A DNA stretch of 32,730 bases from Spirochaetes bacterium RBG_13_51_14. Its GTDB lineage: Bacteria; Spirochaetota; UBA4802; UBA5550. The notes below the pieces were generated by a model. It searched no databases and was not told the origin of the DNA. It was given only the letters and a program-made list of their open reading frames with translations. Position numbers and translations under genes: made by a program. Below are positions 1-8,839 of the stretch, one piece after another. The stretch spans positions 1-32,730 of the forward strand of contig MIBH01000074.1 of NCBI GenBank assembly GCA_001829455.1, read 5' to 3'. The stretch's first letter is position 1, and each line of letters starts with the position of its first letter.

Positions 1-543
1 GACTTCAAAAGAGGCATCGGTGATGATGCCGCGAACAACTGCCAGATATTCCTTGTTCACGGAGCCTTCCTCGAACTGGCGCACGAGGTTCCGGTGGGCC
101 TCGTCGGATTTGGCCACCGCGATGACGCCGCTTGTCTCACGGTCCAGACGGTGCACCAGTTTCACCGGCCCCAGGAACCCTCCGTCACGCATGCGGCAAC
201 GGAGCAGATATATAAAGGTGTTTTTGATGAAATTACCGTCCGCGTGGGAAGGAAGATTTCCCGGCTTGCATGCCACGAGAAACGCGTCTTCCTCGTGAAT
301 GATCATGATGTTCGTGTCCACCGGCGGCTCGCGGAGGACCGCCGTATATGATACCGTGTCGTTTTTATTGAGCTCATAGTCCGGGCCCGAAACAGCTCCG
401 TTAACGGAGACCGCTCCTTTGAAAATATTGTCAAGCCATTGATCCCGGCCGTGATATTTGAAGCGCGAGCACAGAAAGTCGATAAGCCGCATACCGGCGA
501 AGTTTGAGGTAATTCGGGATCTGAGGGTGGTTGTTTCCGACAT
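1..543 (-). CDS. RluA-family pseudouridine synthase (C-terminal part lies outside the window)
   Basis: Minus-strand translation from ATG at 543: MSETTTLRSRIPNFAGMRLIDFLCSRFKYHGRDQWLDN...VKLVHRLDRETSGVIAVAKSDEAHRNLVRQFEEGSVNKEYLAVVRG. It has the HRLDRETSG catalytic motif of RluA-type synthases and runs off the left edge, so it is absent from the ORF track. Confidence 0.9.
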   Translation of the reverse strand, partial: MSETTTLRSRITSNFAGMRLIDFLCSRFKYHGRDQWLDNIFKGAVSVNGAVSGPDYELNKNDTVSYTAVLREPPVDTNIMIIHEEDAFLVACKPGNLPSHADGNFIKNTFIYLLRCRMRDGGFLGPVKLVHRLDRETSGVIAVAKSDEAHRNLVRQFEEGSVNKEYLAVVRGIITDASFEV

Positions 544-826
544 AGGTGACCCTGTACGGGCGGCGCGTTTTCATATATATGCTGCATGGTCGTTGCTGGC
601 GTTATTATTACAACTACAATTCATGTAAACCTATGCGGGGTAATGAAAAATTACATTACCCGGTTTTCATAACCCACGGTTCTGGCATCGTGAGGCGATG
701 CGTGTATCAGCGTTTCGAATTATTAATATCCAAAAAACGCTTGTCATACTATCCCGATTCACCTACATAATCCATACTCGGCGCTGCTGTCCGGCGCCAT
801 CACATTACCTACTGCGAGGAGGCGCT

Positions 827-1225
827 ATGAAAATAATTCCGGTAAAATTGCTCAGACTCTCACTGGGGTTTTTCTTTCTCATTTTAGGCGTCATCGGCGT
901 GATTCCCCGGCTTCAGGAAAGCATTTTCACGCTGAATGATAACCTCGGACTTGAAATCATATTCGGCGTTGTGGAGCTGGTGTGCGGTCTCGTTCTCGTT
1001 GCCGGTCTGTTCACCTTTATCAGAAAGAAGGCTATTTCAATTGCAAGCCTCGTCGTTCTCGTTTTCTGGACGGTGAGGATTATACTTTCCAAGTTCGTCT
1101 GGGGCCTGTCCATCGGCAACAGCGGCGTTATTTTTCATCCGGTTTTCTCAACCTGGCTGCTCGTCCTCAGCGCGGAACTGATCATTGCGGCCGCGCTCTT
1201 CATCATGTACCGGGCTTACGAGTGA
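827..1225 (+). CDS. small integral membrane protein, function unknown
   Basis: ATG at 827 after a GAGGAGG Shine-Dalgarno; about four hydrophobic segments (LSLGFFFLILGVIGVI, IIFGVVELVCGLVLVAGLF, SLVVLVFWTVRIIL, TWLLVLSAELIIAAALFIM). Confidence 0.7.
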   Translation: MKIIPVKLLRLSLGFFFLILGVIGVIPRLQESIFTLNDNLGLEIIFGVVELVCGLVLVAGLFTFIRKKAISIASLVVLVFWTVRIILSKFVWGLSIGNSGVIFHPVFSTWLLVLSAELIIAAALFIMYRAYE

Positions 1226-1543
1226 TCTTTCTTATCATTATTATTTTTTTAATTGGCATACTATCCGGGGAAGATAATTATGCGTTTCGTATATAGTAGT
1301 GATATAATAGAGGAAGTGCATCAATATTTTGCAGATTGACAGCCTTCAGGTACCTATCAGGTATGAACATGTCGGTATTCGCTGGCTTTAACGCATCTTC
1401 ATTCAGGCGTATTGATCGCACCATAGGTGGTTTATTTTATCAATAATTTTATGTGATCTCATAACACATAACGCTATCGGCCAATGATTTTTGTTGCCGG
1501 CAGGCCTATTGCCGAACACAGCTAAAACAGGGAGAGAAATAAT

Positions 1544-2396
1544 AGTGCAGGATATTGAACTATTAGTAGCCACATCCAATCATGTTCTGCTGGTCAGAAA
1601 TGACGGCTCTCAAAAAATTATGCATGAGGGGTTGGGCACCTATGCCGGCATAACATGGTCCGATAAGCATATCTATATTGCGTATCGGGACGAGGGCGGC
1701 AAATGCGTCCCTTCCGACAAAGAGGGAATACTCGTGCTTGATAAGAAGTGGAATGAAGTACGGCGATATGCGAAACCGGATTATGATTTCAATGACCTTC
1801 ATCAGATTTATTATCACGATAGCCGTCTGTTCGTGGCGAATACCGCCATGGATAAGATAGATCTCATAAATACCGAGAGCCACACAATGGAAAAAGAACT
1901 TCCCTGTCCTCTGGGAGAAAAGAAAACCCATCACCTGAACAGCGTCTTTTTTGGCGAAGGTCATTATTGGATCTGCATGCATAATAGAGGTGAGAGCGAC
2001 GTGATAAAGCTCAGACCGGGCTCGTTTGAAGAAGTGGACCGCATCAGAATCGGCAATCAGATTCATAACGCCTATGTCGAGAACGGCAGACTGTACACGC
2101 TCAGCTCCCTCAACTCCTCAGTCCTGAGCACTGACATTCATAAACATAAGAGAGTGAAACGGGTAAAAAAACTCAATACATCAATGTGGCTCCGCGGCCT
2201 CGCCAGGACGGAATCCAATTGGATTATTGGAATGACAACCTTTGAGGCCGAACGGTCAAAGAGGGTCGGTGCGCCGTCATATATTATTATATTTAACGAT
2301 TCATTTCGAAAAAAGAAGATAGTGGATACCACTGTGTCAGGCCTGATATACGACTTGAGAGCGACCGCGGGAGATAGGGCTCATAATTCGTTATAG
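1544..2396 (+). CDS. hypothetical protein, beta-propeller-like repeats
   Basis: ORF 1491..2396; likely GTG start near 1544 after AGGGAGAG. Repeating strand-like blocks (GITWSDKHIYIAYRDE, QIYYHDSRLFVANTAMDKIDLIN, SVFFGEGHYWICMHNRGESDVIKL, NAYVENGRLYTLSSLNSSVLSTD). Confidence 0.55.
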
Positions 2397-2399
2397 CAT

Positions 2400-2599
2400 G
2401 GCATTGACCTGCCGCTCGCCATATCCGTCGGGGCGACGTTTATCACCATGAGAATCGGCCAGGTAATGATAGAAGGAATGCCGGGTAGCTCGGCGGTGGG
2501 CATCTATTCGGCCGCCGTGCGTCTTGCCGAGTATCCGCCGTCCTTTTAAACTTGATCCTCATACCGCGTTTCGGAATCGTGGGAGCGGCGCTAGTTAAG
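2400..2599 (+). pseudogene. remnant of a polysaccharide flippase (Wzx/MATE-like)
   Basis: Frame from 2400: GIDLPLAISVGATFITMRIGQVMIEGMPGSSAVGIYSAAVRLAEYPPSF*; then frame from 2549: NLILIPRFGIVGAALVKI. Both blocks resemble polysaccharide-biosynthesis flippase motifs (xMRIDQxMLxxMxGxxxVGIYSAAVRLSE and NLxLIPxxGIxGAA) but sit in different frames with the intervening region missing. Confidence 0.6.
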
Positions 2600-4594
2600 A
2601 TTCATCACCGCCAGGAATCCGTCATGGATGGCCCGGTCGATCTGCGCCGGCTTTACCGAGTCTCCGATGACCGTGTGGGGTATGCCGGTCTTCTCCAGGT
2701 CGTCGGCGATCATTCGCACCGAACGGGAGCCCACGGCGTTCACGACGGTATCGAACTGGAGAGATTCGGTAGCGCCGTTTCGCGTGAAGGTGACCAGACC
2801 TTTCTTCACTGACTGCACGGTAGCGCCGGGAATGACGGACACGCCGTAGCGGTCGATATTTCCCAGGAGCACCCATCGGGTTGATTTACCCACGTCCTTC
2901 CCCACTTTGGGAAGCATCTCAAATATAGTGACCCTTTTATTGCCCCTGGTGCAGAGCTCGCGCAGCCGCTCAACGCTCTCCGCCTCGTACATGAAGAGAA
3001 AGTGGAGCGCCTCGGGCGTGAGGGTCCCCTTGGCGGCGAGAAATTCAGCGGTTTCGAGCCCGACGGCGCCGCCGCCGATGACGGCGATGTTGATGCCGAG
3101 CCGGGGATCGTCTTTCAGCACGCGCCATGCGGAAACAACCGACGGGTCATCGATGCCGTCAATGGGCGGCATCAGTGGCTCGGCGCCTTCGGCGACGATC
3201 ACGTGGTCGGGCTTCCGTTTCTTGATGTATTCTATATCCACTTCGTGCTCGAGCGAGACATCGATATCGTACGTGTCCAGCATGGCATCATAGTAATGGA
3301 TGAGCTCCCAGAGCTCCTGCTTGTGGGGCGGCGCGCCGGCGATCCAGAGCTGGCCGCCGATCCGGTCCGACTTTTCGTGAAGCTCCACCCGGTGGCCGGC
3401 TTCGGCCGCTCTGATCGCCGCCTCCATGCCGGCCGGGCCAGCGCCAACGACCATGATCCTCTTCGGCGATTTGACCTTTTTGATAATCCGCTCGGCTTCA
3501 TAGCCGGCCCGCGGATTGGCAAGGCAGTAGACCGGCTTTCCGCTGAAGAGCTGGTCAGTGCAGCCCTGGGAGCAGGCCACGCAGGGTCTGATCTTGTCCG
3601 TGTTCCCTTCATGCGCCTTCTGCGGCCAGAAAGGATCGGCGATCAGGACACGGCCCAGGTTGACCATGTCGCAGATCCCGTCTTTGATGAGCTGTTCAGC
3701 GGTAAAGGGATCGCTGATGCGGTTTGATGCGATGACCGGCACTGACACCGCCCGCTTGATGTTCAGGGCCAGGTAGGAATAGACGGCGCGCGGCAGTTCC
3801 ATCGGCAGCTGGGGAACCCGCGACTCGTGCCAGCCGCCGGTGACGTTAATCAGGTTCACTCCTGCTTTTTCGTACACCTGCGCGATGTCCGGCGTTTCAG
3901 CATCCGTATTGCTTCCTTGAACGAAGTCGTTCCCGGCCATTCTGATCGACACGGGATAATCGGGGCCAAGCCGCTGGCGCATCATCTCGATGATCTCCCG
4001 CGGGAAGCGGGTGCGGTTCTCGAAGCTGCCGCCGTACTCGTCGGTCCGGTGGTTTTTCAGGGGCGATAAAAACTGGGTGATGAGGTATCCGGCCGAGGCG
4101 ATGATCTCCACGCCGTCAAAGCCTGCTTCCCGAACGCGCAGGGCAGCGTTCACGAATTTCTCCTGTACTTCCTTGATATCATCAATGGTCATTTCCCGTG
4201 GCATCATTTTTATGTAATTGGAATACACGGGTGACGGCGCTATGGGGTCAGGTCCGCCCAGCATCTTGGAATACGAATAGGCGCCGGCGTGAAAGAGCTG
4301 CACCCATGCGCGTGCTCCATTCTGCTTGATGATCGACGCGAGCGCGGCGAAATCCGGTATGGCATCGTCCGTGCCGAGCTGGAGAGCAACCGGTCCGCTT
4401 CCCTCCATATCGAAACCGACGGGACCGACGGTGACGATGCCGGCGCCTCCCTGAGCTCGCTCGGCGAAGTAATTGAGGTACCGGTCGTTCAGTTTCCCGT
4501 CGTATGAGAACAGAAGCCCCAGGGCCGGGTACGCTATTCTATTTTTCACCACGGTTTTGTTGATCGTGATGGGGCTGAAAAGGCTTTCAAACAT
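2591..4594 (-). CDS. NADH:flavin oxidoreductase / FAD-dependent enoate (2,4-dienoyl-CoA) reductase family protein
   Basis: From ATG at 4594: MFESLFSPITINKTVVKNRIAYPALG (OYE N-terminus), FVNAALRVREAGFDGVEI, FENRTRFPREIIEMMR, Fe-S motif CVACSQGCTDQLFSGKPVYCLANP, and two Rossmann motifs (MVVGAGPAGMEAAIRAAEAGH; IAVIGGGAVGLETAEFLA). Confidence 0.92.
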   Translation of the reverse strand: MFESLFSPITINKTVVKNRIAYPALGLLFSYDGKLNDRYLNYFAERAQGGAGIVTVGPVGFDMEGSGPVALQLGTDDAIPDFAALASIIKQNGARAWVQLFHAGAYSYSKMLGGPDPIAPSPVYSNYIKMMPREMTIDDIKEVQEKFVNAALRVREAGFDGVEIIASAGYLITQFLSPLKNHRTDEYGGSFENRTRFPREIIEMMRQRLGPDYPVSIRMAGNDFVQGSNTDAETPDIAQVYEKAGVNLINVTGGWHESRVPQLPMELPRAVYSYLALNIKRAVSVPVIASNRISDPFTAEQLIKDGICDMVNLGRVLIADPFWPQKAHEGNTDKIRPCVACSQGCTDQLFSGKPVYCLANPRAGYEAERIIKKVKSPKRIMVVGAGPAGMEAAIRAAEAGHRVELHEKSDRIGGQLWIAGAPPHKQELWELIHYYDAMLDTYDIDVSLEHEVDIEYIKKRKPDHVIVAEGAEPLMPPIDGIDDPSVVSAWRVLKDDPRLGINIAVIGGGAVGLETAEFLAAKGTLTPEALHFLFMYEAESVERLRELCTRGNKRVTIFEMLPKVGKDVGKSTRWVLLGNIDRYGVSVIPGATVQSVKKGLVTFTRNGATESLQFDTVVNAVGSRSVRMIADDLEKTGIPHTVIGDSVKPAQIDRAIHDGFLAVMNLN

Positions 4595-4620
4595 AGGTCC
4601 TCCCTTATGAGTGGAATTTT

Positions 4621-5229
4621 TCATGCTGTTCCCCGGCGTTCGCCCTGGATGCCGCGTCCGATGGTATCGGCCATGAATGATCTGAAGTCGGCGTCGCTTA
4701 TCTTCAGATAGTCGAACACTCCCAGCTTTTTGAGCTGAAGCATCCCTTCGGTCACGGCCGCCAGCAGGATTGCCAGCATCCGCGGATTTATATCGCGAAA
4801 GGCCCCTTCGCGGATTCCCATGCGGATTGTGTCCTCCATGAGATCGGTCATCTCGCACATTTTACGGGCGATTTCAATGTCATGGCCATGCTCGTCAGGA
4901 TGATAGTGGGCCTTGTACTCCATCAGAATGTTGTAGTGGTCCCGGTTCTCGTAAAAAAAATTGATGTACGAGTCAAAGGACGATATGAGTTTCTGGCCCG
5001 GGGTCTGCCGGCTCTGGATGCCTCTCTTGAAATTATCTATGAGCGTGTCAATGGCTTCGAAACAGATGGTGCGGTAAATCTCCTTTTTATCCTTGAAATG
5101 AAAGTAGATGGCGCCGGTGGTGAGCTTCGCCCGGGCGGCAATGGCGCGGATGGAGATGCCGTTGTACCCGTACCGGGGCAGAAGCTGCCGGGCCGTCTTT
5201 AATATTCTGTCGCGATTGTTTTTTCTCAT
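4621..5229 (-). CDS. TetR/AcrR-family transcriptional regulator
   Basis: N-terminal TetR HTH: NRDRILKTARQLLPRYGYNGISIRAIAARAKLTTGAIYFHFKDKKEIYRTI; alternative upstream start at 5244. Confidence 0.92.
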   Translation of the reverse strand: MRKNNRDRILKTARQLLPRYGYNGISIRAIAARAKLTTGAIYFHFKDKKEIYRTICFEAIDTLIDNFKRGIQSRQTPGQKLISSFDSYINFFYENRDHYNILMEYKAHYHPDEHGHDIEIARKMCEMTDLMEDTIRMGIREGAFRDINPRMLAILLAAVTEGMLQLKKLGVFDYLKISDADFRSFMADTIGRGIQGERRGTA

Positions 5230-5293
5230 ACTGACTGCTGTCACCGTATATAAACGTATGCGCAGCGGTTATCCCGCGCGTCGTCTGAGCGGA

Positions 5294-6019
5294 TCAATCC
5301 GGAATCATGATCGTGAGCGGCTCGATGGATGCGGATGGATCAAGCGTGTCCATTATCTCAATAATGTCGCGGTACATGCGCTTCTTCATCTCGCCGAGGA
5401 TGCCCCGCTTTTTCTGGAACGTCTTCGCAAACGAGACGGCTTCCGTCATCAGCTCCTCCCTGCTGGCGCAGGCCTTCCGGATGATGTGGTGCTGTTCCAG
5501 CTCCGGGGCGATGTACCGGTTGCCTGTGAACTGCATTTCCACGAATTTGTAATACGGTATCGCCTTTTTTACGAAGGCGTTCATGCCGTTGAAGAAGGGG
5601 ATCCCGACGTTCACTTCCGGAAAACAGAAGAAGCCGCGGTCGGAGCGCATGAACCGGAAGTCGCAGGCGCAGGCGATGATCGCGCCGTTGCCGTAGGCAT
5701 GGCCATTGATCGCCGCGATCGTCGGCATCGGTGCGAGCATCAGCTTCTTGAACACCTCGTTCATGCCGTACAGGAAGTCCTTTATCTGCTGGAGCTCCTT
5801 GTTCTGGAGGCGGGCGGCGGTCCACTGAACGTCAACTCCCTGCGAGAAGTTTTTCTCATCGCTTGAGGTGAGAATCAATGCCTGCGCAGAAACATCGGCC
5901 GTAATTTCGTCCAGGGCTTTATTCATAGCAGTGGCGAATTCGAGGTTCTGCCTGTTTTCGCCGTTGCTCATGGTGATAATCGCGACACGTTCGTCTTTTG
6001 TCCAGGATAGGATTGACAT
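5294..6019 (-). CDS. enoyl-CoA hydratase/isomerase family protein
   Basis: Crotonase fold motifs: NLEFATAMNKALDEI, LILTSSDEKNFSQGVDVQW, PMPTIAAINGHAYGNGAIIACACDFRFM. Confidence 0.88.
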   Translation of the reverse strand: MSILSWTKDERVAIITMSNGENRQNLEFATAMNKALDEITADVSAQALILTSSDEKNFSQGVDVQWTAARLQNKELQQIKDFLYGMNEVFKKLMLAPMPTIAAINGHAYGNGAIIACACDFRFMRSDRGFFCFPEVNVGIPFFNGMNAFVKKAIPYYKFVEMQFTGNRYIAPELEQHHIIRKACASREELMTEAVSFAKTFQKKRGILGEMKKRMYRDIIEIMDTLDPSASIEPLTIMIPD

Positions 6020-6089
6020 TGCGCCCTCCTTCCGAATATCATTACCGGCTGAATTTCGCGCGACTGATACGGCACCGCATCACGTGGTC

Positions 6090-6110
6090 AAACATAACAA
6101 TGTTATGTTT
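6090..6110. promoter_or_regulatory. perfect inverted repeat, candidate TetR operator
   Basis: AAACATAAC-AAT-GTTATGTTT, 9-bp arms with a 3-bp spacer, ~70 bp upstream of the enoyl-CoA hydratase start that heads the ECH-TetR-OYE operon. Confidence 0.6.
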
Positions 6111-6412
6111 TGCGGTCAAGCAAAAATGGGCTTTTTGTGAACACGAGGCGGGCCTGCGAGCATGGAAATGATACTGATCAAACCGTGGTTGTTTCTCCCG
6201 GGATACCGCGGAGGGTTATACAGTGGACCGGCATCCCGATTTATTTAAAATGTCCGGTTTCCCGGAGGAAGGGCGCCAGAATTTTTTAAAATAATTAACT
6301 TGATTAATTTCTTAAAATTGGCACTATGGGGCATGATCGGGGACGGCAACCTCGCCCTCGTTTTTATGGCCGCTGTGAAGGATATGATAAAACTTCTGAA
6401 AATAAAATAATC

Positions 6413-7885
6413 ATGAGAAGATCTGTCCACAACCTGCTCACCAACACTTATATCGCCAACAAGCTGAAGCCGGCTGATGGCAAAAGGGCCAAGCTTATCG
6501 AAATATTCGACCAGTTGACGCAACTGTCGTATGAAAAGGGGACGAGGAAAAGCGATACCGCCATGAGGGAAAAAGTGGAGAATGTCGTCCACGAGGCGAC
6601 CGCGTATTACAAGACGATCAGGATATTCAGCTCCGGAAAGGGGGGCGATATGGAGGCCTTCCGCGACATTCTGTTCTTTTTCGATGAGCGGTACCTCCAG
6701 AACTTCAGGCTGAGGGAATGTCTCGATCTCCTCAGGAATGAGATCGAGCGGCAGAAGAAAATTGAAGACGATAGCAACGTCGAACATCCTCCTGAAAGAA
6801 ATGCCCGCAAAGTAAATATCCACTTAAAGGAATTTGAGCAGGACCTTCAGGAATGGGAAAAGCTCCTTCTGAATCAGGCTGAACCCCTGCTGCGCAAGTT
6901 TCTGAGCGATGTCAATGATATCGTACTGTTTTACCGGCTCAATGACAAGATAGGCCGGCTCATAACCAGCGATGATGTATTTGCCCGGAGCGGCCCGCAT
7001 TACCGGGAATTCAAGAGCATTATCGCCTATTATACCGAGTTTCACCTCAAATTAATGCGGACGCCCTTATCACCGGAGGATCTGCGGGAATTGATCAATC
7101 AGACACTCCAGCAGATGGGATTTCGGCATGCCATCTTAAAGCTCCGCAACGTCAATCAGGACATATTCAACGAGATGATATACGAGATCATCAATGAGGG
7201 AAATCTCGGCGACACGGCAAAAAAATTCACCGACCGCTCCAGGGGCGCCCTCGATGCGATCATGACCGTTGAAAGGAAAGACGACGGCGGCGAGTTCAGC
7301 ACTAAAGACCTTATGAAGCTGTTTGAGAATTTGTGTGACATTGAAAACATGAAGGAGCGCTATAAGCCGGAACCAGGCATTGTATTCGCGGGGCTCGCGA
7401 AAATCGAACGCGAACGATACCCGTTTCATATTCCCGGGACATTCGATATTTCGCTGAAGTTTGTTTCGGAGTACATGAGGAATTCGCTGATTTTCGTAGT
7501 CGACTGGCTGTTGAAGGAATTGCAGAAATCGCCGCATTACTCAAAGCCCCTGCGCCCCCTGCTCGACTGCGTTCCGGTCATCAGGGGATTCGTTAAAAAC
7601 TATAAACTGGCCATGGATATCGCGGCAGATAAAAGCAACCAGGCTGTTGTCAGGTCGAAGGAGCGGCACTTTATACCAAAAAAAATCGCCGATGGGCTGG
7701 CCCAGTCAATCAGAGACAATTGCTCCCAGCTAAAACAAGCCCTGGTCGACTCTTCATACAATGTCGCCAACAGCACCATCGATCGGTCCGGAGTGCTGAC
7801 TAAAAAGATCACCGTGATAAGGGATTCCTGCACTGATTCACATATGAGAATCAGCAAGGGACTCTCGGAGATTGAAAGAATATAG
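6413..7885 (+). CDS. conserved-looking hypothetical cytosolic protein (~490 aa)
   Basis: Long ORF from ATG 6413 (MRRSVHNLLTNTYIANKLKPADGKRAKLIEIFDQLTQLSYEKGTRKS...); charged, helical composition; no motif recognised. Confidence 0.7.
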   Translation: MRRSVHNLLTNTYIANKLKPADGKRAKLIEIFDQLTQLSYEKGTRKSDTAMREKVENVVHEATAYYKTIRIFSSGKGGDMEAFRDILFFFDERYLQNFRLRECLDLLRNEIERQKKIEDDSNVEHPPERNARKVNIHLKEFEQDLQEWEKLLLNQAEPLLRKFLSDVNDIVLFYRLNDKIGRLITSDDVFARSGPHYREFKSIIAYYTEFHLKLMRTPLSPEDLRELINQTLQQMGFRHAILKLRNVNQDIFNEMIYEIINEGNLGDTAKKFTDRSRGALDAIMTVERKDDGGEFSTKDLMKLFENLCDIENMKERYKPEPGIVFAGLAKIERERYPFHIPGTFDISLKFVSEYMRNSLIFVVDWLLKELQKSPHYSKPLRPLLDCVPVIRGFVKNYKLAMDIAADKSNQAVVRSKERHFIPKKIADGLAQSIRDNCSQLKQALVDSSYNVANSTIDRSGVLTKKITVIRDSCTDSHMRISKGLSEIERI

Positions 7886-7889
7886 CGGG

Positions 7890-8588
7890 TCAGATTCCGC
7901 GCAGTTCGCACCGGTCGGCGAAGGTGAGGACGAATTCCCTGATCGCGAGGATTTTTTCCACCGGATACGGCTCGATTGATTCCCACGACCGATCCAGGAG
8001 CCGTGCGTCGCGGTGGAACTGCTGCAGGCAATAGCTCCTCACGCGGCCGATCCGATCCCGGATCCCGGCGAAATCATCCAGCGTGACATATCCCGGAATA
8101 GAGGTGGTGCGCACCTCGTAATCTATACCGCCTGTCCTGAGAATATCGATGCTCTCGACGATACGGCTGAAATCAACATCGGTGCCCGTGACCAGGCGGT
8201 ATTTTTCGGGGGAGGTTTTGATATCGATGGCGGCATAATCCAGAAGCCGTTTGCCGATGAGCCGTGAGATGACCTCGGGATGCAGGCCGTTCGAATCGAG
8301 CTTGATGGACATCCCCAGCTCTTTTATCTTTTCAAAGAAAGAATCGATATTGAGCGAGAGGGTCGGCTCGCCGCCGGAAATTGTCACGGCGTCGATGACT
8401 TTTTTTCTTTTTCTGATGAGATCTATGGCTTCCTCGTTGCTCGCAAGCTCCAGGACCTTCCAGTTATCGGCAAGGTCCGGGTTATGACAGAACCGGCATC
8501 GCAGGTTGCATCCACCGCTGAACAGTACGGTGCAGATTTTTCCCGGGAAATCGATAAGTGATGTTTTATAGATTCCCCTGATATTCAT
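7890..8588 (-). CDS. nrdG: anaerobic ribonucleoside-triphosphate reductase activating protein (radical SAM)
   Basis: MNIRGIYKTSLIDFPGKICTVLFSGGCNLRCRFCHNPDLA (CxxxCxxC radical-SAM motif) with TISGGEPTL; located downstream of nrdD. Confidence 0.88.
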   Translation of the reverse strand: MNIRGIYKTSLIDFPGKICTVLFSGGCNLRCRFCHNPDLADNWKVLELASNEEAIDLIRKRKKVIDAVTISGGEPTLSLNIDSFFEKIKELGMSIKLDSNGLHPEVISRLIGKRLLDYAAIDIKTSPEKYRLVTGTDVDFSRIVESIDILRTGGIDYEVRTTSIPGYVTLDDFAGIRDRIGRVRSYCLQQFHRDARLLDRSWESIEPYPVEKILAIREFVLTFADRCELRGI

Positions 8589-8730
8589 AAGCGGGTGCTT
8601 TTTCCAGCCGGTAAACTTTTCTTTCCCTAAATTCTTCCTGTTTTCCTTTGTTCCACTGGTTTATTGGTCTGAAATAACCGACGACACGCGAATACACTTC
8701 AACCGGGACTTTGCATACCTTTTTACTCAT
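8566..8730 (-). CDS. small NrdD-like protein carrying the glycyl-radical motif (detached NrdD C-terminal domain)
   Basis: MSKKVCKVPVEVYSRVVGYFRPINQWNKGKQEEFRERKVYRLEKAPAYEYQGNL; RVVGY glycyl-radical motif (Gly codon 8677-8679); GGGAGAT Shine-Dalgarno before ATG 8730; its 3' end overlaps the nrdG start. Confidence 0.85.
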   Translation of the reverse strand: MSKKVCKVPVEVYSRVVGYFRPINQWNKGKQEEFRERKVYRLEKAPAYEYQGNL

Positions 8731-8839
8731 GGATAATCTCCCTTTTTGGATATTGTATTTTACACTCCTCATAACATGAGAGGGGACATTTATTCGGGAA
8801 TCAGAATTATGTCGGATTCCCCTGATATATTAATCGGCA

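Noticed and set aside
3002-3727. 241-aa plus-strand ORF antisense to the OYE-like reductase
   Set aside because: Shadow of a strongly supported minus-strand enzyme; no recognisable domain.
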